Source: Paenibacillus radicis (ex Xue et al. 2023)
Lineage (GTDB): Bacteria > Bacillota > Bacilli > Paenibacillales > NBRC-103111
DNA length: 64,000 bases
NCBI RefSeq assembly: GCF_024722015.1
Contig: NZ_JANQBD010000015.1
Location: forward strand, 1 to 64,000
Direction of reading: 5' to 3'
Below are positions 1 to 6,886 of this stretch, piece after piece; positions within the stretch are counted from its first letter, which is position 1; each line of letters begins with the position of its first letter. The notes under the pieces are model-generated. The model saw only the letters and a program-made list of their open reading frames with translations, was not told where the DNA came from and searched no databases. The position numbers and the translations under genes were made by a program.

Positions 1-115
1 GTAACGTTCCTGCTGGGATGTTTAACTCTTCTGCAATCTGCGGAACGCTCTTTGTCTGTTCTTGAATGTACTTTACTGTCTTTTCTTTAAACTCATCACT
101 GAACCTCTGTCTCAT
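1..115 (-). CDS. IS3-family transposase OrfA, N-terminal fragment
   Basis: Reading the minus strand from ATG at 115 gives MRQRFSDEFKEKTVKYI followed by a segment ending IAEELNIPAGTL. This is the typical start of an IS3-family OrfA, whose helix-turn-helix binds the transposon ends before OrfAB catalysis. Only about 38 residues are in the window and the frame runs off the left edge open. The leader upstream of the start has purine-rich GAGGAAGAGG. The insertion explains why the neighbouring integrase relic lacks its N-terminus. Confidence 0.7.
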   Translation of the reverse strand, partial: MRQRFSDEFKEKTVKYIQEQTKSVPQIAEELNIPAGTL

Positions 116-182
116 CTCACCCACACCGGACACCTCTTCCTCTTTGTAATTTAATTATCTGCATTCTCTTATGAGGTGTCCA
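1..182 (-). mobile_element. 5' end of an IS3-family insertion sequence (partial)
   Basis: The left edge of the window is the beginning of an insertion sequence read on the minus strand. It consists of the OrfA start (see next entry) and a short leader. A 9-bp inverted pair, GGACACCTC at 129-137 and GAGGTGTCC at 173-181, lies in the leader. The IS end is placed near 182 because integrase coding sequence begins immediately after it. The exact end and target duplication cannot be fixed, because the other IS end is outside the window. Confidence 0.6.
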
Positions 183-1062
183 CTTTTTATTCTAGATCTA
201 ATTCTTGGCTTATTAAGGATCATGTAATTCCAGATCTGGGAAGTAATAAAATAACTGAACTCGAACCAGAAATGTTAGTAAGATTGTATTACAAGTTGAG
301 TGATAATAAGATATTATCAGATGAAAACATTCAAAAAGTACACACTTTAATAAACAGTTCGCTTCAATTGGCAATTAAATGGAAAGTGATTAATCGTAAT
401 GTTGCTCAATTAGTTGATAGACCTAAAGTAAGGAGAAAGAAAGTTGAAGTTTGGGATTTGGATGAATCTCACATGTTTCTAAATGAAGCAAGAAAACGTG
501 GTTATTATATATGGTTTTTCTACTTGCAATAACAACAGGTATGAGACAAGGAGAAATTTTAGGACTTAAATGGGAAGATGTTGATTTCAATCGAAGTAAT
601 GTAGCCATAACACAAATATTAAGTCATGATGGCAAAGAACTTATCGATGGAGCGAAAACTAAAGCAGGTGTGAGGTCTGTCGCTTTAGACGTATCAACAT
701 TAGAAGAACTAAAAAGATTACAATTACGTTGCAAGAAAGAGAAAATGGCAGGGAAGGAAGGCGAATATACAGATAAAGGACTAGTAATTTGTACGGGTGT
801 AGGTACGCCACTTACTCCAAGAAACCTATTGCGTACTTTCTATTCAACTCTTGAAAAATCAAAAGTTAAGAAAATAAGATTTCATGATTTGAGACATACT
901 CATTGCACGATGTTACTTGGAATGGATGTTCATCCAAAGAAGGTTGCAGAGAGAGTCGGGCATAAAGATAGTTGAATGATGGACAGGTATAGTCATGTCT
1001 TGCCTAATATGCAAAAAGAAACAGCGAGTAAGTTTGGAAATATGTTTTATCATAACGCGTAA
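183..1062 (+). pseudogene. Older tyrosine integrase, truncated, frameshifted and stop-interrupted
   Basis: Three collinear pieces make one phage-type tyrosine recombinase. Piece one (183 to about 510) has the core-binding domain, with SWLIKDHVIPDLG and KVINRNVAQ. Piece two (about 511-975) has the catalytic domain, with TTGMRQGEILGL and HDLRHTH, then AERVGHKDS. Piece three (976-1062) begins MMDRYSHV with the catalytic tyrosine. The frame changes near 505-515 and an in-frame TGA lies at 973-975. The N-terminus is removed by the IS3-type insertion. The gene points at the tRNA attachment region, as expected for a remnant of an earlier element at the same site. It is not expected to make an active enzyme. 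Confidence 0.85.
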
Positions 1063-1080
1063 TTATTGGCAGCATAAATG

Positions 1081-1160
1081 TGATGCCACTTTTTTTCAAA
1101 TTCGATTCATTAACAAGCATTAAATAAAACTAGAGAGGAAATGATGCCAAAATGATGCCA
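1081..1160 (+). repeat. Three direct copies of TGATGCCA (old integrase arm-type sites)
   Basis: TGATGCCA occurs at 1081-1088, 1142-1149 and 1153-1160, the last two 11 bp apart. They lie just downstream of the dead integrase and before the tRNA fragment. Short direct repeats in this position are usually arm-type binding sites of the element's integrase. I infer they are the leftover arm sites of the earlier element. Confidence 0.5.
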
Positions 1161-1203
1161 ATTTAACTGAGAGGGCGCTATTTTGATGTGGTGGAGTGTG
1201 TCT

Positions 1204-1240
1204 AAAAATAAAAAAAGCCCGTAGAATCAAGGATTCTCGA
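1204..1240 (-). terminator. Possible terminator downstream of the tRNA, minus strand
   Basis: On the minus strand a hairpin AGAATC-AAG-GATTCT (1223-1237 on the plus strand) is followed, after six bases, by a long T run (1204-1216). It lies directly 3' of the tRNA fragment, where a tRNA terminator would be. The stem is short and not adjacent to the T run, so the call is tentative. Confidence 0.35.
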
Positions 1241-1253
1241 ACTCTTTTGGTTA

Positions 1254-1295
1254 TGACCTGTAGTGGGCTCGAACCACTGACCCCTACCCTGTCAA
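1254..1295 (-). other. attL: 3' half of a tRNA gene (prophage left attachment site)
   Basis: The minus strand reads as a canonical tRNA 3' half. It has a 7-nt anticodon loop TTGACAG (plus 1289-1295), a 5-nt stem strand, a variable loop, a T arm AGTGG-TTCGAGC-CCACT, a 7-nt acceptor strand ACAGGTC and discriminator A. If the register is right the anticodon is GAC (Val). The expected 5' half is absent: the bases just upstream do not pair with the anticodon stem. A tRNA 3' half next to an integrase gene that faces it is the classical attachment site. With this orientation the complete tRNA should be rebuilt at the other prophage end, outside the window. Confidence 0.75.
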
Positions 1296-1409
1296 AGTCA
1301 ATCCGTACATTCCATGTATTACCCTGAACTCATTAAAGCCTTATAAAACAAGGGTTTATTCTGTTCGTATTTGTTCTCATTCACCCTTATTTGACCCTCT
1401 TTAGAATAC

Positions 1410-1442
1410 ATTCCGTCCCCATTCCGTCCCCAGTTCGTCCCC
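1410..1442 (+). repeat. Three tandem 11-bp repeats at the integrase 3' end (arm-type sites)
   Basis: ATTCCGTCCCC at 1410-1420, ATTCCGTCCCC at 1421-1431 and AGTTCGTCCCC at 1432-1442 sit directly beside the integrase stop codon and 115 bp from the tRNA half. Spacing is exactly 11 bp, one helical turn. Position and form fit arm-type binding sites for the integrase N-terminal domain, which is an inference. Confidence 0.6.
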
Positions 1443-1445
1443 GGA

Positions 1446-2684
1446 TTATCGTGCGAATTTATCGAATTTTCCAGCCGTGCGCTTCTTCACTTTTTTGGTC
1501 ACGTGTACATAAGTATCAGATGTCGTGGATAATCTAGAATGTCCTAGTCTTCTTTGGATTGCAATTAAGATTGAATCGAAATACGCTTCGTCTTCATCCT
1601 CTAAAAGTAAAGTGCCTGAACTGTGGCGTAGCCCATGGAACTTAATATAGCGTAGTTCGTGACGTTTGCAAAACCGTAACCACCACTTGGATGGATGCTG
1701 ATAGTAGTAGGGTTTACCAGTGCCGTTATGAAATAAATATTCACGTTTTCCTCCAAGCCACTTACTACCTAAATGTTTGCGTTCAAGGTCCCACTCTCGG
1801 AAATAAGCTTCAAGTTCTTCCATATACCATTCTGGCATATCTATGACTCGATATGAGGCGAGTGACTTTGGTCCTTTTTCAATAGCAACACCTTTTTTAG
1901 AAAGGGGTATGTTGTTCTCCACAGTTATTGTGTAATCTTCGAAGTTAACATTAATAAGCTCTAATCCGAGTAATTCGCCGCGGCGGCAACCGCCGATCAT
2001 AGATCCCAAAATTAATAGGCGCCATTTTCTTGACTCTTTATATAAAGCGTCTACTACTAGTTGAGCTTCTTTTTCATCGTAGTACTGTGGATTGGCACGT
2101 TGTTCGAGCATCTTCTTTTTTGCATCTTTAGGAGCTGGCTTCTTTATTTTTTCCATCGGGTTTTTACTGATAAGCTTCCATTCAACAGCACGAGTTAGGA
2201 TGTTTTTTAGCACTCGATAGATATACCCAATTGTTCCGGAATCAAGGGGATCGTTTCTACCGTCTAGACGTGACCCTGGCTTCTCTAACTCTTTCAGAAA
2301 AGTAACAATGTGCATCGCTGATATCTGATCGATTCTCATGTGGCCGAACATGGGTATTAGGCGGCTCCTAATATGGTCCTCATAAGTATTTAAAGTGGAA
2401 GGGGAGAGGTTGTTAGGATCAGATGCATATTTCTGTCGCCATTCTTCAACGAAATCAGAGAATCTCATCTTTTCGGGTGATATGTAATTGCCGGCTTCTA
2501 CCTTAATTTTAAACTTAAGCAATTCCTCGTCTAAATAATCTTGTAACTTCTTTGGTGATTTGAGAATCTTTGGATCGGTTACTTCAACTGTATCCCTTTC
2601 CCGAAGACGTTTTTGGTTTGGACCATATCCTACTTCAACAGTCAATCGCCAAGTGTTTTTTCCACGCGGTTCAATACTTGCCAA
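1446..2684 (-). CDS. int: Phage site-specific tyrosine integrase
   Basis: A complete 412-aa tyrosine recombinase that would integrate and excise the prophage at the tRNA site just downstream. It has an N-terminal arm-binding region (1-65), a SAM-like core-binding domain (about 72-185) and a C-terminal catalytic domain with all expected residues: R234 in CRRGE, K273, H350 and R353 in HGLRH, H382 in LGH, and nucleophile Y392 in DTYVHV. Length is normal for Firmicute phage integrases. It is transcribed toward attL, away from the immunity genes. The stop lies against the tandem 11-bp repeats. An intact active site means the element may still be mobile. Confidence 0.97.
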   Translation of the reverse strand: MASIEPRGKNTWRLTVEVGYGPNQKRLRERDTVEVTDPKILKSPKKLQDYLDEELLKFKIKVEAGNYISPEKMRFSDFVEEWRQKYASDPNNLSPSTLNTYEDHIRSRLIPMFGHMRIDQISAMHIVTFLKELEKPGSRLDGRNDPLDSGTIGYIYRVLKNILTRAVEWKLISKNPMEKIKKPAPKDAKKKMLEQRANPQYYDEKEAQLVVDALYKESRKWRLLILGSMIGGCRRGELLGLELINVNFEDYTITVENNIPLSKKGVAIEKGPKSLASYRVIDMPEWYMEELEAYFREWDLERKHLGSKWLGGKREYLFHNGTGKPYYYQHPSKWWLRFCKRHELRYIKFHGLRHSSGTLLLEDEDEAYFDSILIAIQRRLGHSRLSTTSDTYVHVTKKVKKRTAGKFDKFAR

Positions 2685-2793
2685 TTAAATCACTCCTTGA
2701 ACAAGAATGTACGTTCGGTTAAATGGGTATGTAAAATGACCTCGCGGCTATGGATATTGCCGTAGGTTAGAAGGAGGGCGAAGGAAGTATATT

Positions 2794-3201
2794 TCAATAA
2801 AAGGTATGCATCTCCTCGGGTATTCCGTTTTTGAAACAGATATCGCTAATAGTTTCATCCGGATAAATCTCACTTCCGGCACAAAGTAAACGTACAGCGA
2901 ATTGATTTGCTCGACGTTCGAATTTACCTGGCAGTTGTAAGGTATTTTGTTCTATCATGAAGTATGAGGTTCCTCTGTCATAGAAGTAATGACCGAGCTC
3001 ATGAGCACATGTAAAACGTTGTTCGTTATAAAGTAGGGCCTCATGTAAGACAATGTAATTTCTTCGTAATCTCCTATGAAAAAAGCCCCTTGTAATTTTC
3101 CCTAGATCTGCATACATCACAGTTATATTAAGATTGCAAGCCAAGCTAAAAGGACAATTAGTTTGATGTTTTCTAACTAACCTTATTATTAAATTGTCCA
3201 C
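2794..3201 (-). CDS. ImmA/IrrE-family metallopeptidase
   Basis: A 135-aa protein with the zinc-protease motif HELGH at residues 67-71 and a likely third ligand E95 in FERRANQFA. In this family (ImmA of ICEBs1, IrrE of Deinococcus) the protease cleaves or inactivates the adjacent XRE repressor after DNA damage and so induces the element. It follows the repressor gene in the same minus-strand operon, separated by 15 bp. The start is GTG at 3201, preceded by GAGGG. Its target is inferred to be the repressor at 3217-3612. Confidence 0.88.
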   Translation of the reverse strand: MDNLIIRLVRKHQTNCPFSLACNLNITVMYADLGKITRGFFHRRLRRNYIVLHEALLYNEQRFTCAHELGHYFYDRGTSYFMIEQNTLQLPGKFERRANQFAVRLLCAGSEIYPDETISDICFKNGIPEEMHTFY

Positions 3202-3216
3202 CGGAATCCCTCGCAG

Positions 3217-3612
3217 TTACTCTTGGATTGGCTTTCTTTTGTTTTTCTTTTTTGCATCCCAGAATATTGCTTCCATAACTTTTAATACCTTCTCTCTGTC
3301 TTCTTGATCCAAGGGAACCCCATCAAACATGATTTCCGGATCCTCTTCAAGTAATTGCTTGAAGTCTCTTTTATCTCTTGAGGTTGCCCAAGTCGGTACT
3401 GGGGTGCCAAGATTTGATTCACGGCCAAGTATATAATCTACTGTAATTTTGTGATACTCAGCTATCTTATCGATCATTTGCAGATCAGGCTTGGAAATGT
3501 CATTTTCCCAGGCATTATAGCGCGGTCTTTTGACACCCAGTGCATCTGCCATTTGATCTTGGGTTAAATTTTTCTTGCTCCTTAACTCAGTTAAAACTTT
3601 ACCGATTTTCAT
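3217..3612 (-). CDS. CI-like XRE-family phage repressor
   Basis: 131 aa with an N-terminal helix-turn-helix of the XRE type (about residues 5-60), including NLTQDQMADALGVKRP and the hallmark YNAWEN. The C-terminal part has no LexA/S24 peptidase motif, so it should not self-cleave; the neighbouring ImmA-type protease would relieve repression instead. It is divergent from the Cro-like gene, with two operators and a strong rightward promoter between them. It is the expected lysogeny repressor, acting on the GATAA-N5-TTATC sites. Confidence 0.88.
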   Translation of the reverse strand: MKIGKVLTELRSKKNLTQDQMADALGVKRPRYNAWENDISKPDLQMIDKIAEYHKITVDYILGRESNLGTPVPTWATSRDKRDFKQLLEEDPEIMFDGVPLDQEDREKVLKVMEAIFWDAKKKNKRKPIQE

Positions 3613-3638
3613 AAAAAATAAGCTCCTTCAAAAAAAAA

Positions 3639-3653
3639 GATAAAAAAATTATC
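3639..3653. promoter_or_regulatory. Operator copy 1, GATAA-N5-TTATC
   Basis: GATAAAAAAATTATC, a 15-bp palindrome with perfect 5-bp arms, lies in the repressor-side half of the divergent intergenic region, just upstream of the repressor gene. It is one of five copies within 421 bp. The likely ligand is the CI-like or Cro-like protein. Confidence 0.8.
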
Positions 3654-3661
3654 AAAATATG

Positions 3662-3690
3662 TTGACGATAATAATATTATCAAATATAAT
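3662..3690 (+). promoter_or_regulatory. Rightward early promoter overlapping operator 2
   Basis: TTGACG (3662-3667), a 17-bp spacer and TATAAT (3685-3690) make a near-consensus sigma-A promoter reading into the Cro-like gene. The second operator (3667-3681) fills the spacer, so a bound repressor would exclude RNA polymerase. This is the main candidate for the lytic promoter. Confidence 0.85.
3667..3681. promoter_or_regulatory. Operator copy 2, GATAA-N5-TTATC
   Basis: GATAATAATATTATC is a 15-bp palindrome inside the spacer of the rightward promoter, 28 bp from copy 1. Copies 2 and 5 are identical in sequence. Confidence 0.85.
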
Positions 3691-3721
3691 GAGAACTACA
3701 CAGGGGGAGGTGATGAACTGA

Positions 3722-3940
3722 ATGTCGAAAAAAAGAGAATACTTCTCGCTTTGCAGAAAGACAAAAGGCACTCAGAAAAAAGTAGCTGTAGAGATTAAAA
3801 TTTCAACAGTTTATCTTAGGATGATCGAAAACGGAACATTTACACCTGGCAGGGATTTAATGTTCAAATTAGCTGAATATTTTAATGAGCCTTTAGAAAA
3901 GTTATTTCCTGATTATTTTGGTAAAGATCAGGTTGTTTAA
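3722..3940 (+). CDS. Cro-like XRE-family regulator
   Basis: 72 aa consisting essentially of one XRE-type helix-turn-helix (residues 6-60). It contains KKVAVEIKIS and VYLRMIENGTF and ends in the PLEKLFPDYF tail common in small phage Cro-like regulators. It is the first gene after the operator-covered rightward promoter and diverges from the repressor. ATG at 3722 follows GGGGGAGGTGATG with a slightly long spacing. The lytic role is inferred from position. Confidence 0.82.
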   Translation: MSKKREYFSLCRKTKGTQKKVAVEIKISTVYLRMIENGTFTPGRDLMFKLAEYFNEPLEKLFPDYFGKDQVV

Positions 3941-3953
3941 ACACGCTCGTATT

Positions 3954-3968
3954 GATAAAAATATTATC
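3954..3968. promoter_or_regulatory. Operator copy 3, GATAA-N5-TTATC
   Basis: GATAAAAATATTATC lies 14 bp beyond the Cro-like stop codon. TTGATA at 3952-3957 and TAGTAT at 3976-3981 (18-bp spacing) could form a weaker rightward promoter across it. Confidence 0.8.
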
Positions 3969-3976
3969 TATTAGTT

Positions 3977-4005
3977 AGTATATGCGATAATATTTTTATC
4001 GTCAA
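3977..4005 (-). promoter_or_regulatory. Leftward promoter antisense to cro, overlapping operator 4
   Basis: On the minus strand TTGACG (4005-4000), a 17-bp spacer and TATACT (3982-3977) form a good sigma-A promoter. It would transcribe antisense across the Cro-like gene and on into the repressor. Operator 4 fills its spacer, mirroring the rightward promoter at 3662. The arrangement resembles the establishment promoter of lambda by position only; the function is inferred. Confidence 0.65.
3986..4000. promoter_or_regulatory. Operator copy 4, GATAA-N5-TTATC
   Basis: GATAATATTTTTATC lies 32 bp from copy 3, inside the spacer of the leftward promoter. Confidence 0.8.
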
Positions 4006-4044
4006 TCGCTTTTTTTAATTCATAGATATTTTTTTGTGCCCAAT

Positions 4045-4059
4045 GATAATAATATTATC
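4045..4059. promoter_or_regulatory. Operator copy 5, GATAA-N5-TTATC
   Basis: GATAATAATATTATC lies 20 bp upstream of the excisionase-like start codon at 4080, between it and the ribosome binding site region CTGGAGG. A bound repressor here would block read-through into the early operon. Confidence 0.8.
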
Positions 4060-4079
4060 AAATCGTCTGGAGGTTATAC

Positions 4080-4385
4080 ATGCTTCATGAAAAAATGTTT
4101 ATCGAGGCTTTCAATGCTATGAAAGCTGAACTCAGAAAAGAATTACTGGAGGAACTTCGGGCTGAGATGACGGTTCAGCCGGAGCGTACGCTATACATTG
4201 ATGAGGCGGCAGAGTACACACGGATTTCTGAAAAGGTACTTTATAAAATGTGCCAACAAAAACTGATTCCGCACCGCCGTGCTGGTGAACAAGGGTCAAG
4301 GAGGCCCCGAATATTATTCAGTACCGCATCATTGGATGCGTGGAATCGCGAACAGGAAAAGGCAAATTGTAGTGCCTGGGAATAA
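4080..4385 (+). CDS. Excisionase-like MerR-type helix-turn-helix protein
   Basis: 101 aa. Residues 1-35 are a charged helix. Residues 38-95 match the excisionase/HTH_17 fold, with LYIDEAAEYTRISEKVLYKM, then RRAGEQGSRRPRILFSTASL and DAW. Such proteins bend DNA for excision or act as small regulators. It begins the rightward early operon just after operator 5, with ribosome binding site CTGGAGG. An excisionase role is plausible but not proven, because the integrase lies 1.4 kb away on the other strand. Confidence 0.6.
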   Translation: MLHEKMFIEAFNAMKAELRKELLEELRAEMTVQPERTLYIDEAAEYTRISEKVLYKMCQQKLIPHRRAGEQGSRRPRILFSTASLDAWNREQEKANCSAWE

Positions 4386-4424
4386 TGATTCAATTCTTTG
4401 AAAACTGAACTAATAAGAAAGGAG

Positions 4425-4622
4425 ATGAAAAAAATCAATGAATCAATTGTCAGAGAAATATTGGAACTCGCTAATCAATTCGAGGAGAATTTGAATGAAC
4501 AAAAGAGAGGAGCCACCGCTGGAACGATGGCTGATCGAATTACTCTCGATATCAACAATGATAAAACCCCTCCAAGATTCGGTGATGGGTCTAAGTTTAA
4601 TGAGGAAAAGATTTGGGGTTAG
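4425..4622 (+). CDS. Small early protein, unknown (start uncertain)
   Basis: The frame ending at 4622 encodes a helix-rich N-terminus with INESIVREILELANQFEENL, then a polar tail. Its start is unclear. ATG 4425 touches the GAAAGGAG ribosome binding site, TTG 4398 has no visible site, and the best-spaced ATG (4438) belongs to another frame that gives only 18 codons. A third overlapping frame (4495-4656, 53 codons, with GAGGAG in front) is also open. Codon pattern favours the 4622 frame. No family recognised. Confidence 0.4.
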   Translation: MKKINESIVREILELANQFEENLNEQKRGATAGTMADRITLDINNDKTPPRFGDGSKFNEEKIWG

Positions 4623-4660
4623 TCCTGACCAATCGCTTAGAAAGGAACTGAGATAAATAA

Positions 4661-4825
4661 ATGGGGAATACAGCAATAGTAATTAATAAGACAATTGTTT
4701 CTCTTTGCGAATTAATTCAGAAAAAATGTGAACTTTCCTCCGGTAAAACAACTTTAAGTGATTTACCGGAGATAATTGCAGCAGGATCAGAATTTATTAA
4801 AGCTTCAGAAAAGTATATTGATTAA
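4661..4825 (+). CDS. Small early protein, unknown
   Basis: 54 aa from ATG 4661, preceded by AAAGGA at good distance. It starts MGNTAIVINKTIVSLCELI and has one predicted amphipathic helix pair and a cysteine pair, with no membrane segment. It ends tail-to-tail with the minus-strand gene at 4822, overlapping it by four bases. No family recognised. Confidence 0.55.
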   Translation: MGNTAIVINKTIVSLCELIQKKCELSSGKTTLSDLPEIIAAGSEFIKASEKYID

Positions 4826-5013
4826 TCTGTTCCTTTTCCCTCACTAACTGCTTGACACATCATTTTATACAGATTAGATACTTCTTGCCCTGCCTTTTGA
4901 TAAAGTTCTTCTCCATGATAGCTTGAATCATCATCCTTAAAAAATGAGAAATTGAGTTTTTCTAAAATCGCGATAGTTAGTTCCTTCGCAATCTGCTTTT
5001 CATCCAATAACAT
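4822..5013 (-). CDS. Small minus-strand protein, unknown
   Basis: 63 aa from ATG 5013, chosen because AGGAGG lies 8 bases before it; an upstream GTG at 5022 falls inside that site. The start is MLLDEKQIAKELTIAILEKL, then KDDDSSYHGEELYQKAGQEVSNLYKMM, which looks helical and soluble. It is the only minus-strand gene inside the early operon and must have its own promoter or be read from downstream. The strong ribosome binding site argues that it is real. Function unknown. Confidence 0.65.
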   Translation of the reverse strand: MLLDEKQIAKELTIAILEKLNFSFFKDDDSSYHGEELYQKAGQEVSNLYKMMCQAVSEGKGTD

Positions 5014-5109
5014 ATACAACACCTCCTATTTGCACGTATTTGGTGATTCTGAACAAATTCCAATATTCGACAAGATAGGAAAAATAACCTTTAGAAAGGA
5101 GCAAAAGAA

Positions 5110-6225
5110 TTGTTAATCGATATAAAAAAAATCAAAGTCAATGACCGTATACGCAAGGACTTCGGCAATATAGAAGAATTGGCGGCGGACATCAGAGAAA
5201 ATGGCCTTATAAATCCAATTGTGATTACTCCAGATAACCAGCTGATTGCTGGAGAACGCAGATTGAGAGCACATCAGTTCCTTAACCAACAAGAAGTACC
5301 TGTAAGAGTTATGGAAATTAGTGACTATGAACATCAGCTGCGACTTGAAATTTCAGAAAATGAGCACCGAAAAGAATTTTCCTTTAGCGAACGTGTTGAA
5401 TGGGCCAAGCGATTGGAACAAGTCGAAAAGCTTAAGGCTAAGGAACGAATGGGGCAAGGTAAGGAAAATTTACCAGACCTTGTAACTGGACAAGTTCGGG
5501 ATATTGTTGCTGATCAGGCAGGGTTCGGAAGTGGCAAACAATATGACAAAGCAAAATTTATTGCCGATAATGCAACTCCTGAAATTATTCAACAGCTGGA
5601 TGCTGGCTTAATAAGCACTCATAAAGCTTTTATTGAAACAAAAGAACGCCTCGAAGCAGAAAAACTGGAAGCGGTAGAACGTGCTGAGCAAGCTGAACAT
5701 GATCTACTAGCGTTACAGCGCCAATACAAAAATGCCGTCCCAGCTGATCAAGTTGAAGAAGCTGTTGCCGTTGCAGTTGAACGGAATCAAGAGGAAACGG
5801 CGGTATTCATACGAAAGAAGGAAAAAGAAGCCGAAGCGAGGTTGAAGCAGCAAGAAAAACTCTTCAAAGACAATATGGATGAAGCACTCCAACAAGAAAG
5901 GGTTAAGATCGAGCAATTAAAATCAGGTTATCAACGGGTTAATGAGGAGTTAGAGGCATTGAAACTCCGGCAACCTGATGACTTTGACGAACAGATGGCG
6001 GCTGTTCAAATGAAGAAGCTGCGGTTTGAAGCAGATAACAACACAATTCAGGTCAGCATTCACGTTAAGCAGTTCCTTCAAAAAGTCGGGATCACCTCAT
6101 TTATGCTTGGAGCGGTAGCGGAAGCGAGTAGCAGTGAAAAAAAACGTTTGGCGGAAAGTTTGGATATGCTCCAATCCTTCATCGATCAATTAAAACCAGC
6201 CATTAACGGCAGGAAGGTGGTTTAG
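5110..6225 (+). CDS. ParB/Srx-domain protein with coiled coil
   Basis: 371 aa. Residues 1-95 are a ParB N-terminal (ParB/sulfiredoxin-fold) domain, with GLINPIVITPDNQLIAGERR (32-51) and SENEHRKEFS (82-91), which is the CTP-binding region in ParB proteins. Residues 175-285 are a long charged coiled coil (EAEKLEAVERAEQAEHDL and onward) and the end is helical. Starts at TTG 5110 after AAAGGAGC. There is no ParA next to it, so plasmid-type partition is unlikely; phage homologues usually sit in early operons with unclear roles in replication or regulation. Confidence 0.8.
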   Translation: MLIDIKKIKVNDRIRKDFGNIEELAADIRENGLINPIVITPDNQLIAGERRLRAHQFLNQQEVPVRVMEISDYEHQLRLEISENEHRKEFSFSERVEWAKRLEQVEKLKAKERMGQGKENLPDLVTGQVRDIVADQAGFGSGKQYDKAKFIADNATPEIIQQLDAGLISTHKAFIETKERLEAEKLEAVERAEQAEHDLLALQRQYKNAVPADQVEEAVAVAVERNQEETAVFIRKKEKEAEARLKQQEKLFKDNMDEALQQERVKIEQLKSGYQRVNEELEALKLRQPDDFDEQMAAVQMKKLRFEADNNTIQVSIHVKQFLQKVGITSFMLGAVAEASSSEKKRLAESLDMLQSFIDQLKPAINGRKVV

Positions 6226-6230
6226 AGGAT

Positions 6231-6662
6231 ATGTCATTAATGAATGAACCGGCAACACCGGATTACCTCCCGATGATTGAGAAGCAATTGCAAATGTCGG
6301 AACAACAAGGCGCTGTTCTCCGTTCACTATTCGAAGGAATCAGACAAATGCGTGACGATGTGAATGAAAAGGTCGAGGAAGTCCAGATCATGGTTCAGGA
6401 AGTGAGGGATAGTGTTGTCCTGAATGATCACGAAGCCTTTATGGTTAGAGCGGCTGTTCACGCCAAGTCCGTTGAATTGACAAAGGATCGTTTCAAAGAT
6501 TCTGACGAAAAATTCAATGCCGTTGTTGGTCGTCATCGTCGGATGATCTGGAGTAAGCTTAAAGATCGTTTCGAGGTTGCAAAGTATTCTCATGTTCGGC
6601 GCATTGATTATCAAGAATCCATTGAATTTGTTCAAAGCTTTAGACCGGAGGATTATATCTAA
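6231..6662 (+). CDS. ORF6C-domain protein
   Basis: 143 aa. The N-terminal half is a helical, coiled-coil segment (IRQMRDDVNEKVEEVQIMVQ). The C-terminal part (about 72-140) matches the ORF6C domain found at the end of phage antirepressors, with VHAKSVELTK, VVGRHRRMIWSKLKDRFEVA and YSHVRRIDYQESIEFV. The N-terminal Bro/antirepressor domain is missing, so it may act as a partner or decoy rather than a full antirepressor. It starts 5 bp after the ParB-like gene and overlaps the next start by one base. Confidence 0.7.
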   Translation: MSLMNEPATPDYLPMIEKQLQMSEQQGAVLRSLFEGIRQMRDDVNEKVEEVQIMVQEVRDSVVLNDHEAFMVRAAVHAKSVELTKDRFKDSDEKFNAVVGRHRRMIWSKLKDRFEVAKYSHVRRIDYQESIEFVQSFRPEDYI

Positions 6663-6886
6663 TGGAACTTACTCCTGTTATTTCAAGTAACATCGCTGCC
6701 GTGGGCTATGACAATATCCAGAATATCCTTCACATCCAATTCAAAGGTAAGGAAACGATTTATATCTATCAAGGTGTACCGGTTGGTGAGTTTGAAGCCA
6801 TGATGGAATCCGAATCGGTTGGGTCTTATTATGCTAGGAATATCAAGAATAAATATTCAAGCAAGTTGCCTGCGGACAAGGAGTGA
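6662..6886 (+). CDS. KTSC-domain protein
   Basis: 74 aa. The whole protein matches the KTSC domain: IAAVGYD, LHIQFKGKETIYIYQGVP and SVGSYYARNIKNKY. KTSC proteins are small, occur in phages and in plant and bacterial enzymes, and are of unknown biochemical role, probably nucleic-acid associated. The start overlaps the preceding stop (TAATG), indicating translational coupling. Confidence 0.75.
   Translation: MELTPVISSNIAAVGYDNIQNILHIQFKGKETIYIYQGVPVGEFEAMMESESVGSYYARNIKNKYSSKLPADKE

Noticed and set aside
1254..1295. Functional tRNA gene
   Set aside because: Only the 3' half is present; bases on the 5' side do not form the anticodon, D or acceptor stems.
2794..3612. Toxin-antitoxin pair (HTH plus HExxH protein)
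   Set aside because: The HExxH protein is of the ImmA/IrrE type and the pair lies beside a divergent Cro-like gene with operators, so a repressor/anti-repressor pair fits better.
5110..6225. Plasmid-type ParAB partition system
   Set aside because: No ParA ATPase next to the ParB-domain gene and no parS-like repeats noticed; the element has an integrase and a tRNA attachment site.
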